Position numbers and translations under genes: made by a program. Under the pieces are notes generated by a model, which had not been told where the DNA came from, made no database searches, and saw only the letters and a list, made by a program, of their open reading frames with translations. Positions 1 through 6,518 of a stretch of DNA of 6,792 nucleotides are shown here, one piece after another. Location: the NCBI GenBank assembly GCA_938045315.1, contig CALINM010000169.1, forward strand, positions 1 through 6,792, read 5' to 3'. How positions within the stretch are numbered: position 1 is the first letter of the stretch; each line of letters starts with the position of its first letter. This stretch comes from an uncultured bacterium. GTDB taxonomy: Bacteria > CALINM01.

Positions 1-130
1 ACTGCGCTAACCCCTTCGTTGATAACACCCTCGTTATCGCCGCAGTCAACGTAGTCTTACCATGATCCACATGCCCTATCGTCCCCACATTAACATGCGG
101 CTTCTTCCTCTCAAACTTTGCCTTTGCCAT
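1..130 (-). CDS. tuf: Elongation factor Tu, N-terminal fragment
   Basis: This is the first 43 codons of EF-Tu, the GTPase that brings aminoacyl-tRNA to the ribosome; the rest runs off the left edge of the window. The protein begins [20 protein letters not shown] and continues with the G1/P-loop motif GHVDHGKTT (residues 19-27), which binds the GTP phosphates. The N-terminal form is that of bacterial EF-Tu, not archaeal EF-1A. The ATG at 130-128 is fixed by a good Shine-Dalgarno site just upstream and by the family N-terminus. The gene follows four tRNA genes on the same strand with only about 50 bases between, so it is probably cotranscribed with them. Codon use is odd: 25 of the 42 codons after the start end in G, none end in C, and all six lysines are AAG, unlike the A/T-ending codons of the other genes here. 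Confidence 0.97.
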   Translation of the reverse strand, partial: MAKAKFERKKPHVNVGTIGHVDHGKTTLTAAITRVLSTKGLAQ

Positions 131-136
131 ATAAAG

Positions 137-142
137 CCTCCC
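137..142 (-). promoter_or_regulatory. Ribosome binding site of tuf
   Basis: Read on the minus strand the sequence is GGGAGG, followed six bases later by the tuf ATG. It is one of the stronger Shine-Dalgarno matches in the window, as expected for a very highly translated gene, and it fixes the tuf start. Confidence 0.85.
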
Positions 143-146
143 TGAC

Positions 147-170
147 TAATTTATTGATATCAATTAATTA
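147..170. repeat. 24-nt near-perfect palindrome in the tuf leader
   Basis: The sequence has a perfect 12-base core, ATTGATATCAAT (153-164). The symmetry continues for five more base pairs on each side after one T/T mismatch (152 against 165). It lies between the 3' end of tRNA-Thr(GGT) and the tuf ribosome binding site. As RNA it could fold into a weak, AU-rich hairpin; as DNA it could be a dimeric protein-binding site. AT-rich DNA makes chance palindromes more likely, so a function is only inferred. Confidence 0.5.
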
Positions 171-181
171 AACATTTTCCA

Positions 182-254
<73 letters not shown>

Positions 255-268
255 AAAGCATCAAAAAG

Positions 269-340
269 AGCGGGAAACGGGATTTGAACCCGCGACCACC
301 AGCTTGGAAGGCTGATGCTCTACCCCTGAGCTATTCCCGC
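269..340 (-). tRNA. tRNA-Gly (anticodon TCC)
   Basis: The acceptor GCGGGAA pairs with TTCCCGC. The anticodon stem TCAGC/GCTGG encloses the loop CTTCCAA with anticodon TCC, which reads GGA and GGG glycine codons. The T-stem GCGGG/CCCGT has one G-T wobble pair and closes the loop TTCAAAT. The discriminator is T, as is usual for bacterial tRNA-Gly, and CCA is not encoded. It is separated from tRNA-Thr(GGT) by 14 bases and from tRNA-Tyr by 11, consistent with processing from one precursor. It occupies the position of E. coli glyT. Confidence 0.97.
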
Positions 341-351
341 ATAAAATAAAA

Positions 352-434
352 TGGAGAGGGGAGGATTCGAACCTCCGAAGGCATCCGCCGACAGATTTAC
401 AGTCTGTTCCCTTTGGCCACTCGGGAACCTCTCC
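352..434 (-). tRNA. tRNA-Tyr (anticodon GTA)
   Basis: This is a class II tRNA with a long variable arm, as expected for bacterial tyrosine tRNA. The acceptor GGAGAGG pairs with CCTCTCC. The anticodon stem ACAGA/TCTGT encloses the loop CTGTAAA with anticodon GTA. The T-stem GGAGG/CCTCC closes the loop TTCGAAT. The discriminator is A and CCA is not encoded. It lies between tRNA-Thr(TGT) and tRNA-Gly(TCC), the place held by tyrU in E. coli. Confidence 0.97.
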
Positions 435-445
435 TTATTATTTCA

Positions 446-517
446 AGCTGGCGATGGGATTCGAACCCGCAACCTGCTGATTACAAATCAGCTGCTCTGC
501 CATTGAGCTACGCCAGC
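446..517 (-). tRNA. tRNA-Thr (anticodon TGT), T-stem mismatch
   Basis: This is the first tRNA of the operon, in the place of E. coli thrU. The acceptor GCTGGCG pairs with CGCCAGC. The anticodon stem GCTGA/TCAGC closes the loop TTTGTAA with anticodon TGT, which reads ACA and ACG. The T-loop is TTCGAAT. The T-stem is imperfect: GCGGG faces CCCAT, giving a G-T wobble at the base (470/454) and a C-A mismatch next to it (469/455). The discriminator is T and CCA is not encoded. The rest of the cloverleaf is intact, so I call it functional with that caveat. Confidence 0.94.
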
Positions 518-559
518 AATAACTTTAAACACACTTTTACACCCCAAGTATGAACTGTT

Positions 560-588
560 AGTATATTTTATAAACATAGAATTGTCAA
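560..588 (-). promoter_or_regulatory. Sigma-70 promoter of the tRNA-tuf operon
   Basis: On the minus strand a perfect -35 box TTGACA (588-583) is followed by a 17-base spacer and the -10 box TATACT (565-560), one base from the consensus TATAAT. Transcription should start near 551-555, giving a leader of about 35 bases before tRNA-Thr(TGT). Position, strand and spacing all fit a strong housekeeping promoter driving the tRNA genes and tuf. Confidence 0.9.
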
Positions 589-591
589 TAC

Positions 592-620
592 TTTTTTTAG
601 CATTTTTTTATTTTTTATAA
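592..620 (-). promoter_or_regulatory. A-tract UP-element-like region
   Basis: Just upstream of the -35 box, the minus strand carries three A-tracts, of 7, 7 and 6 bases (598-592, 609-603, 616-611). Counting from a start near 553, they fall at about -39 to -63, where the alpha subunit C-terminal domain of RNA polymerase binds UP elements at rRNA and tRNA promoters. The function is inferred from position and composition; the wider region is AT-rich anyway. Confidence 0.55.
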
Positions 621-667
621 GCTGCGAAACAATTTTTTATGCAATTTCATAATATTATTACAAAAAA

Positions 668-1708
668 TTAAAAAATATTCCACGGTTTTGGTAGAAAAAA
701 TTTTTCATAAAGATATAAAGTATATCTATCAGTCATCCCAGATATAAAGTCGGCAACACGGGTTTCTAAATCATCTTCACCTCTTATTTTAAAAAATTTA
801 TTGAAAATGTTGCTATTGTTCATAAAAAAATCAAATATCTGTTTAAGTATTTTCTCTGCTTTGGTAAACTCCCTATGAACAATCTCGGATTCATAAACAT
901 TTTTAAATAGAAAAGATTTTAAGATTATTATGTTTTCATGCATATCGTTACTTAATCTTATCTTACTACTATCAAATTTTCTTGATTCATAAATAACATC
1001 TCTTACCATGTTGTGTATCCTATTACTGTGAGAATCACCTATATATTTTAAAATCTCTTTAGGTATATCAGATTTTCTTATAACTTTTGCTCTTAATGCA
1101 TCATCTAAATCATGAGAAAGGTATGCGATTAAATCTGCAATTCTAACTACTTCACCTTCAAGAGTAGACGGTTTTTGATTATTATCATTTACAAAAAGTG
1201 GCCCTTTTCCTTTAGAATGTTTCAGAATTCCATCTCTTACTTCAAATGTTAAATTAAGTCCTCTTCCATCTTTTTCAAGCTTATCTACTACTCTTAAACT
1301 CTGTTCATAGTGTCTAAAACCATCTTTTAAAAGAGTATCCAGAACAGATTCACCTGCATGTCCAAAAGGTGTATGCCCCAAATCATGACCTAAAGAAATT
1401 GCTTCAGTAAGATCTTCATTTAATCTAAGTGCTCTTGCTATTACCCTGGCAACTTGAGCTACTTCTAATGTATGAGTCAACCTTGTCCTATAATGATCAC
1501 CCTGGGGAGCTAAAAAAACCTGAGTTTTGTATCGTAACCTTCTAAATGCCTTTGAATGAATTATTCTATCACGATCTCTTTGATACTCAGTTCTTATCTC
1601 GCACTTTTTTTCTTTGCGTAATCGCCCCTTTGAGTTTGAACTTAATGATGCATAAGTTGATAATACTTTTTTTTCAAGATTTTCTATTTCTTCTCTAATA
1701 TTTTTCAT
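668..1708 (-). CDS. dgt: dGTPase-like HD-domain dNTP triphosphohydrolase
   Basis: This 346-residue protein belongs to the dGTPase-like family of HD hydrolases, which split dNTPs into deoxynucleoside and triphosphate and help set dNTP pools. The family signature [20 protein letters not shown] is at about residues 41-60. The metal-binding HD residues are visible as H79 (THTLEVAQ), H108-D109 ([11 protein letters not shown]) and D192 ([15 protein letters not shown]). The histidines of HTPFGH and H164 (ILKHS) are also conserved features. I chose the ATG at 1708. It gives the usual N-terminus ([14 protein letters not shown]) and sits 5 bases after the stop of the upstream phospholipase D gene. An ATG at 1783 would add 25 residues unlike the family and overlap that gene by 70 bases. 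The ribosome binding site is weak (AAAG beside the ATG), so translation may be coupled. Substrate preference cannot be read from sequence. Confidence 0.93.
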   Translation of the reverse strand: MKNIREEIENLEKKVLSTYASLSSNSKGRLRKEKKCEIRTEYQRDRDRIIHSKAFRRLRYKTQVFLAPQGDHYRTRLTHTLEVAQVARVIARALRLNEDLTEAISLGHDLGHTPFGHAGESVLDTLLKDGFRHYEQSLRVVDKLEKDGRGLNLTFEVRDGILKHSKGKGPLFVNDNNQKPSTLEGEVVRIADLIAYLSHDLDDALRAKVIRKSDIPKEILKYIGDSHSNRIHNMVRDVIYESRKFDSSKIRLSNDMHENIIILKSFLFKNVYESEIVHREFTKAEKILKQIFDFFMNNSNIFNKFFKIRGEDDLETRVADFISGMTDRYTLYLYEKFFLPKPWNIF

Positions 1709-1713
1709 CTTTA

Positions 1714-2907
1714 TTATAAGAATATTGAAAAAAGATAAGCTATTTTCTCTTTTACCTTTTCTATAAAGGGCCTTTTGGCCCATTCAGAATATTCTATCAT
1801 CTTGCTTTTATTTATGTCTTCTAAAATAAAATCCTCAACAGTCTTACCAAATTTTTCACTAATCACAACAATATTTAATTCAAAGTTTTTTTCAAGGCTC
1901 CTTTTGTGTAAATTTGCAGAACCAACAGTAGTCCAAACTTTATCTATACAGGCAATTTTAGAGTGCAAAATCATAGCATTTCTCTCATAAATTTTAATTC
2001 CACCATTAAGTAAAGTTTTATAATGATTATACGAAGCATATTTTACAATTGGAACATCAATTTTATCAGGCAAAATAATTCTAACATCAACACCTTTTTT
2101 TACAGCATTCAATAGTGCTCTTTTAAGTCTGAATGTGGGCACAAAGTAAGCATTTTCAATCCATACTTGTTTTCTTGCAGACATTATTGCAAGTCTATAT
2201 GCATTGTAAATGGTTCTAAATTTGTGTTTTGGACCACTCTCAATAATCCATACTTCATCATTGCCAACTGGTTCATAAACATTTTTGTTTTCTATACTAA
2301 TTTTTATAGCACTTTGTTTTTCAAAGGTTTGTTTAAAAATGTCCTCTAATCTTTTTATACATGGTCCTTCTAATAAAACTCCCACGTCTCTCATGGCTTC
2401 TTCGTGGATTTCAAAATACTCACTCCCTATATTCCAGCCACTAACAAAAGCTTTTAATCCATCGAAGATAGCAAGTTTTTTATGATTTCTCTTTTCCCAG
2501 TTTAGAGGATTACTTATAAATTTTATTGGATTAAAAGCACAAACGATAACACCATTCTTTCTTAAATTTTCAAAAAAGGCATTTTTTGTATCAATCGAAC
2601 CAATAAAGTCATATAATAAAAAAACTTTTACCCCCTCTTTCGCCTTATTGATTAAAGCATCCGATATTATTTGACCATGTTTGTCATCTCTAAATATGTA
2701 ATATTCTAGAAAAATATATTTTTTTGAATTTTTTATAAACTTAAGAAATAATTCAAAAGCTTCTGGACCAGATTTAATAAGTTGCGTTTTATTTCCACGG
2801 GTGATAATTGGCTTTGTTGTTTTATAAAAAAGATTTAAAAATCTTCTGCTTAGTACTAAAAACTTTTTCTTTAATTTTCTTCTATATCTCTTGATTCTTC
2901 TTCGCAT
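1714..2907 (-). CDS. Phospholipase D family protein, cardiolipin synthase-like
   Basis: This 397-residue protein has two complete HKD motifs: H142, K144, D149 with G157 and N159, and H315, K317, D322 with G329, S330 and N332. Two HKD halves in one chain of about 400 residues is the layout of bacterial cardiolipin synthases, which join two phosphatidylglycerols or related lipids. The N-terminus is very basic ([15 protein letters not shown]), and I see no transmembrane helix pair like that of ClsA. It therefore resembles the ClsB type, held at the membrane by charge. The in-frame codon just before the ATG is TAG, so the protein cannot start further upstream; no clear Shine-Dalgarno site is visible. 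It starts 9 bases after glnB and ends 5 bases before dgt. Another transphosphatidylase or phospholipase activity remains possible; a nuclease is less likely because those usually carry one HKD per chain. Confidence 0.85.
   Translation of the reverse strand: MRRRIKRYRRKLKKKFLVLSRRFLNLFYKTTKPIITRGNKTQLIKSGPEAFELFLKFIKNSKKYIFLEYYIFRDDKHGQIISDALINKAKEGVKVFLLYDFIGSIDTKNAFFENLRKNGVIVCAFNPIKFISNPLNWEKRNHKKLAIFDGLKAFVSGWNIGSEYFEIHEEAMRDVGVLLEGPCIKRLEDIFKQTFEKQSAIKISIENKNVYEPVGNDEVWIIESGPKHKFRTIYNAYRLAIMSARKQVWIENAYFVPTFRLKRALLNAVKKGVDVRIILPDKIDVPIVKYASYNHYKTLLNGGIKIYERNAMILHSKIACIDKVWTTVGSANLHKRSLEKNFELNIVVISEKFGKTVEDFILEDINKSKMIEYSEWAKRPFIEKVKEKIAYLFSIFL
1768..1781 (-). other. GC-rich hairpin at the end of the phospholipase D gene
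   Basis: On the minus strand GGGCC and GGCCC pair around an AAAA loop. The hairpin codes for Trp-Ala-Lys-Arg-Pro near the C-terminus of the phospholipase D protein and lies about 60 bases before the dgt start. It is followed by only three T bases, so it is not a convincing terminator. Its first base is the G of the alternative dgt ATG at 1783, which would hamper initiation there. Confidence 0.45.
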
Positions 2908-2916
2908 CTAAGTCAA

Positions 2917-3266
<350 letters not shown>

Positions 3267-3269
3267 AAA

Positions 3270-4019
3270 TTAATAGGCATAAAGATTGCCGTAAGGTCTT
3301 TTTGTTTTTGGCCACACCATTGTGAAATCTTCTTTTATAACCTCTTCATAACTTACTTTAAATTCTTCACAAAATTCTCTAAGAATTTTTATTAAAACAT
3401 TATCTTTTTTGGGATCAACTTTTTTAATTCCACATTCTTTACCACAATTATAAGAATCTACCTCTCCTCTTACATAAATTTTACCACCATGAATTCCAGT
3501 CCCTAAATAATCACCACATATAGGCGCTGAAGGTTTTTTTGTAAACATTCCCAATACTATAAGAACACCACCTGCCATATATTCACCAAAAAAATCTCCT
3601 ACTTTTCCACCTACTATTATAACAGGGACTCTATCTTTATATTCTTTCATGTGAATACCTATTCTATAACCAGCATCTTCTTTTATGAATAATTTTCCTC
3701 CTCTCATACCATAACCACATACATCACCAGCTATACCATGTATTACTATTTTACCATTTCCCATAGTATTAGCAATAGCATCCTGACCATCACCGAAAAC
3801 TCTGATTGTTGGTCCATCCATAAAAGCACCTAAATCCTGGCCAGGTACACCGTATATATCCATCTCAATATTTTCTCTTATCCCATCAAGAATATATCTT
3901 TGTCCATTAACATTTCTCAGAATAAATTTTTTTACCCCTTGAGCAACTAAATCTCTTATTTTTTTGTTTAAATCTCTATAATAGATCCCATTTGCATCAA
4001 TTTCGTATACTCTTTTCAT
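3270..4019 (-). CDS. Glutamate synthase GXGXG-domain subunit
   Basis: This 249-residue protein matches the C-terminal beta-helix domain of the glutamate synthase large subunit, made here as a separate protein as in archaeal-type enzymes. The glycine-rich repeats run from about residue 57 to 190 (GVPGQDLGAF, GDGQDAIANTMGNG, GIAGDVCGYGMRGGK, GGKVGDFFGEYMAGG, LGTGIHGGK). In the large enzymes this domain has no catalytic residues and holds the amidotransferase and synthase domains in place. About 60 residues follow the helix, including C192-x3-C196. The start codon overlaps the stop of the amidotransferase gene (ATGA), and AGGGG lies shortly upstream, so the two are translationally coupled and probably made in equal amounts. 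Related GXGXG domains occur in formylmethanofuran dehydrogenase subunit C, but the adjacent amidotransferase makes glutamate synthase the better call. Confidence 0.9.
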   Translation of the reverse strand: MKRVYEIDANGIYYRDLNKKIRDLVAQGVKKFILRNVNGQRYILDGIRENIEMDIYGVPGQDLGAFMDGPTIRVFGDGQDAIANTMGNGKIVIHGIAGDVCGYGMRGGKLFIKEDAGYRIGIHMKEYKDRVPVIIVGGKVGDFFGEYMAGGVLIVLGMFTKKPSAPICGDYLGTGIHGGKIYVRGEVDSYNCGKECGIKKVDPKKDNVLIKILREFCEEFKVSYEEVIKEDFTMVWPKTKRPYGNLYAY

Positions 4020-5152
4020 TTTTTACCCCTAATAACAGTTTTTTCACTTTTGTTAAAATTAACTATTACTGGCTCACCTGCCTTTGGTGCCCATATGTTA
4101 TCTATTTTTGGATTCATTTCTATCAAAGATGAAATTTCTGATGCCATATAAACAGTATTATCATAAGTTCCTACAACAAGAGGTCTTAGTTTGACTCTGT
4201 CATTCATACCCACAAGACCTTCATTATTAGCAAAAAGAATAGCGAAAGGCCCGTTTAGTAACGCACTACCATAAACCATTCTTAATGCAGTGTAAGCATT
4301 TCTCTCTTCATCATCCATTCTATCTATATTTTTCCAGAAAGGAGAAGCAAGGGCCATACAAGCTATTTTTACTGGAAGCTTATGCTTTCTAATCAATAAA
4401 TCTAAAAGATAGGCCACAACTTCGGTGTCAGTTAAAAGTGTACATTTATAACCAAACATCTCTAAATATCTCTTATTTATTCCGTATGATGATATCTCAC
4501 CATTATGGACTATTGACCAATCTAAAAGAGTAAAGGGATGTGCACCACCCCACCAGCCTGGTGTGTTAGTTGGAAACCTATTATGAGCTGTCCAGATATA
4601 ACCCTTATACTCATCCAATCGAAAAAACTCAGCGATATCTTCTGGAAAACCAACACCTTTAAAGGCTCCCATATTCTTACCCGATGAGAAAATATAAGCT
4701 CCAACAATTTTTTCATTAATATGCATTATTATTTTTACTATGTAATCGTCATCTGCACCATTTTCTACGCCAACTCTGTCATAATCATCTGAATTACCCC
4801 TTGGTTTAACAAAAAACCTTTTTAATTTAGGTGCTGAGATTATAGCTTTTGTTTTTCTTGTGGGTATAGGTTCACTGTGCTTAATCATAAGATTAGCATT
4901 TAGAAATTCCTCTGCATTTTTCATTGCTAAATCATTATCACACATAAGATGAAGGGCATAGTAATCTTTAAATTCAGGATATATACCATATGCAGCAAAA
5001 CCACCACCTAAACCATTACCTCTGTCATGCTGGATAGCAATCCCTTTGATAATAATCTCTCCTGACACAAGCTTTTTGTCTTTGTTTATAAAACCACAAA
5101 GACCACAGTTAGAAATATCTTTTGGATCATTATATTTTTGCCTATTCACCAT
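4016..5152 (-). CDS. Glutamate synthase glutaminase subunit (class II amidotransferase)
   Basis: This 378-residue protein is an Ntn-type class II glutamine amidotransferase, which releases ammonia from glutamine for the synthase subunit. The likely nucleophile is Cys16 in CGLCG, so a 15-residue leader must be removed to expose it, as in known glutamate synthase precursors. The core is clear: R192 (HNRFPTNTPGWWGGAHPF), the oxyanion-hole N217-G218 (VHNGEISSYG) and D242 (GYKCTLLTDTEVVAYLLD). About 170 residues separate Cys16 from these motifs, longer than in minimal class II domains. No FMN synthase domain is fused, unlike the roughly 1,500-residue bacterial GltB. The ATG lies inside the end of the upstream FAD gene (11-base overlap) and is fixed by a strong GAGGTGAT site. 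The ATGA overlap with the next gene supports a shared complex. Another amidotransferase role is possible, but the GXGXG partner argues for glutamate synthase. Confidence 0.9.
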   Translation of the reverse strand: MVNRQKYNDPKDISNCGLCGFINKDKKLVSGEIIIKGIAIQHDRGNGLGGGFAAYGIYPEFKDYYALHLMCDNDLAMKNAEEFLNANLMIKHSEPIPTRKTKAIISAPKLKRFFVKPRGNSDDYDRVGVENGADDDYIVKIIMHINEKIVGAYIFSSGKNMGAFKGVGFPEDIAEFFRLDEYKGYIWTAHNRFPTNTPGWWGGAHPFTLLDWSIVHNGEISSYGINKRYLEMFGYKCTLLTDTEVVAYLLDLLIRKHKLPVKIACMALASPFWKNIDRMDDEERNAYTALRMVYGSALLNGPFAILFANNEGLVGMNDRVKLRPLVVGTYDNTVYMASEISSLIEMNPKIDNIWAPKAGEPVIVNFNKSEKTVIRGKK

Positions 5153-6503
5153 CTATCACCTCACTATCACTTTCTACATAATCAGGGGTATAAGCAGGAC
5201 ATATTTCATTAATACATGAAACATCCTTAACTTCTAAAAATCTTTTCCAAAATCTCTCTTGTCTTAAATCATAAGTTAAATCTATAAAACCAAAATCTTT
5301 CTTCAATAACTTATCTTTGAATGGTGAAACATCAACCTTATCCCTTATTAATCCTACAAATATACCAGCCCTGTCTATATCACCAACGAAAATAAAACCT
5401 AATACTCTATTATCTTTTAAAGCAATTTTTCTATACCTACACTTTTTTTCATCTACTTCAATTAAAAATTCAAAGCCTTCAGGGTTTTGAGGAGTATGGA
5501 TTCCAGCTGAAATTGTAGACACACCAAATAATTCAATCGAATTCATAGCAAGTCCACCTTCGTAAATCTTTTTTTTACCTACCATATTGTATCCCGCAAC
5601 CCTACCCTGCTTATATGCATCAGGCCATATGGGCAATAACATTTTTTGTTCATAGAGTAATTGTTTAGCCTCTGCTACATCTCCTGCTGCAAAAATCCCT
5701 TTAACATTGGTTTCCATAAAGTCATTTACAAGAATTCCCCTATTCATTTCAATACCTGCTTTTTTTACAAAAGGAGCATTTGGAACTACACCTATTGCAA
5801 TAACTACAATATCACCCTCTATTTCTCTACCACCTTTTAGTCTGATCCCTCTAACGGAGCCCTTACCATCATCAAGAATCTCTTCAGTTGATGCCTCTGT
5901 ATAAATGTCTATACCCACATCTGTCATTCTATTTTCCACTATACTCCCAGAGATTTTATCAAAAGCAAGGGACAAAATTCTATCCATTAATTCGACTATA
6001 GAGACTTTTATCCCCTGTGCATGAAGTCCTTCGGCAGCCTTAAGCCCTATTAGTCCTCCACCAATTACTACTGCCTTTTTTATATCTTTACTTATAGAAA
6101 GTAATTTTTTTGCATCATCTAAAGTTGTAAAAGTATAAACATTCTTTAAATCTTTACCTTTAAAAGGTGGAATAAAAGGGACTCCACCTGTAGCAATAAG
6201 AAGCTTATTATATTTGTACTCATTACCACTAAGTGTTAATACTTTTTTCTTTTTAACATCAATATCTATCACTTCTTCATTTAATATTAATTTAATATCA
6301 TTTTTCTCATAAAAATCCTTCCTTCTGTAGGAAAGAAGTTTTTCCTCTTTTGCTTTGCCCTTTAAAAAATCTGATATTACAGGCCTGCCATAAGCAACAT
6401 AAGTTTCTTTTGAAATGACTGTAATCGGTACCCTTTTATCTACTTTCCTTATAGCTTCTATAGCGCCTATAGCAGCAACTGAATTTCCAATTATTGTAAT
6501 CAT
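5142..6503 (-). CDS. FAD-dependent NAD(P)H oxidoreductase of the glutamate synthase cluster
   Basis: This 453-residue flavoprotein has the two-dinucleotide fold of the NADH oxidase / nitrite reductase large subunit / rubredoxin reductase group. The N-terminal FAD site is IIGNSVAAIGAIEAI (4-18). The NAD site is VVIGGGLIGLKAAEGL (145-160) with E171 closing the second strand, which favours NADH over NADPH. ATGG (104-107) and GIFAAGDVAEA (269-279) complete FAD binding. There is no cysteine near residue 42 (YVAYGRPVISDF), so it lacks the redox cysteine of water-forming NADH oxidases and CoA-disulfide reductases. It more likely passes electrons to an iron-sulfur partner. After about residue 400 comes an extra C-terminal tail with C430 and C435. 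GGGAG precedes the ATG. It sits between the ferredoxin-like and amidotransferase genes, so I infer it supplies reducing power to glutamate synthase. It is not a typical GltD, which carries an N-terminal 4Fe-4S domain. Confidence 0.88.
   Translation of the reverse strand: MITIIGNSVAAIGAIEAIRKVDKRVPITVISKETYVAYGRPVISDFLKGKAKEEKLLSYRRKDFYEKNDIKLILNEEVIDIDVKKKKVLTLSGNEYKYNKLLIATGGVPFIPPFKGKDLKNVYTFTTLDDAKKLLSISKDIKKAVVIGGGLIGLKAAEGLHAQGIKVSIVELMDRILSLAFDKISGSIVENRMTDVGIDIYTEASTEEILDDGKGSVRGIRLKGGREIEGDIVVIAIGVVPNAPFVKKAGIEMNRGILVNDFMETNVKGIFAAGDVAEAKQLLYEQKMLLPIWPDAYKQGRVAGYNMVGKKKIYEGGLAMNSIELFGVSTISAGIHTPQNPEGFEFLIEVDEKKCRYRKIALKDNRVLGFIFVGDIDRAGIFVGLIRDKVDVSPFKDKLLKKDFGFIDLTYDLRQERFWKRFLEVKDVSCINEICPAYTPDYVESDSEVIDGE
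5155..5162 (-). promoter_or_regulatory. Ribosome binding site deciding the amidotransferase start
   Basis: GAGGTGAT on the minus strand is an eight-base match to the anti-Shine-Dalgarno complement, two bases before the ATG at 5152 (six bases from GAGG). It lies inside the last codons of the FAD oxidoreductase gene and supports the overlapping start. Confidence 0.8.
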
Positions 6504-6518
6504 TTAATTCTCCCTACT

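Noticed and set aside
589-667. Intrinsic terminator after dgt
   Set aside because: The stretch after the dgt stop has only weak AT pairings (for example ATAATATTAT) and no GC-rich stem followed by a T run on the minus strand; its T runs are on the plus strand and fit the UP-like region better.
1709-1783. Longer dgt starting at the ATG at 1783
   Set aside because: The added 25 residues do not resemble the family, overlap the phospholipase D gene by 70 bases, lack a ribosome binding site and begin in a hairpin; the ATG at 1708 gives the normal N-terminus.
1775-2485. Plus-strand open frames opposite the phospholipase D gene
   Set aside because: They overlap a gene with two intact HKD motifs, have no ribosome binding sites or recognisable domains, and look like antisense shadows.
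2820-2848. AT-rich inverted repeat (AAGATTT...AATCTT) within the phospholipase D gene
   Set aside because: It is short, imperfect and lies in coding sequence rich in Lys, Phe and Leu codons, where such symmetry arises easily by chance.
668-2907. The HD dNTP hydrolase and phospholipase D pair as an anti-phage defence module
   Set aside because: dNTP-depleting hydrolases and phospholipase D nucleases do occur in defence systems. Here the two-HKD layout with a basic N-terminus fits cardiolipin synthase, the dGTPase is a standard housekeeping type, and the pair sits in a metabolic operon next to tRNA genes with no sensor, toxin or mobility gene.
4522-4716. 64-codon minus-strand frame inside the amidotransferase gene
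   Set aside because: It is an out-of-frame shadow of the conserved amidotransferase core, with no independent start signal or recognisable domain.
5707-5904. 65-codon plus-strand frame opposite the FAD oxidoreductase
   Set aside because: It is antisense to well-conserved flavoprotein sequence with no support of its own; the plus-strand frame at 6548-6733 opposite the ferredoxin gene is rejected for the same reason.
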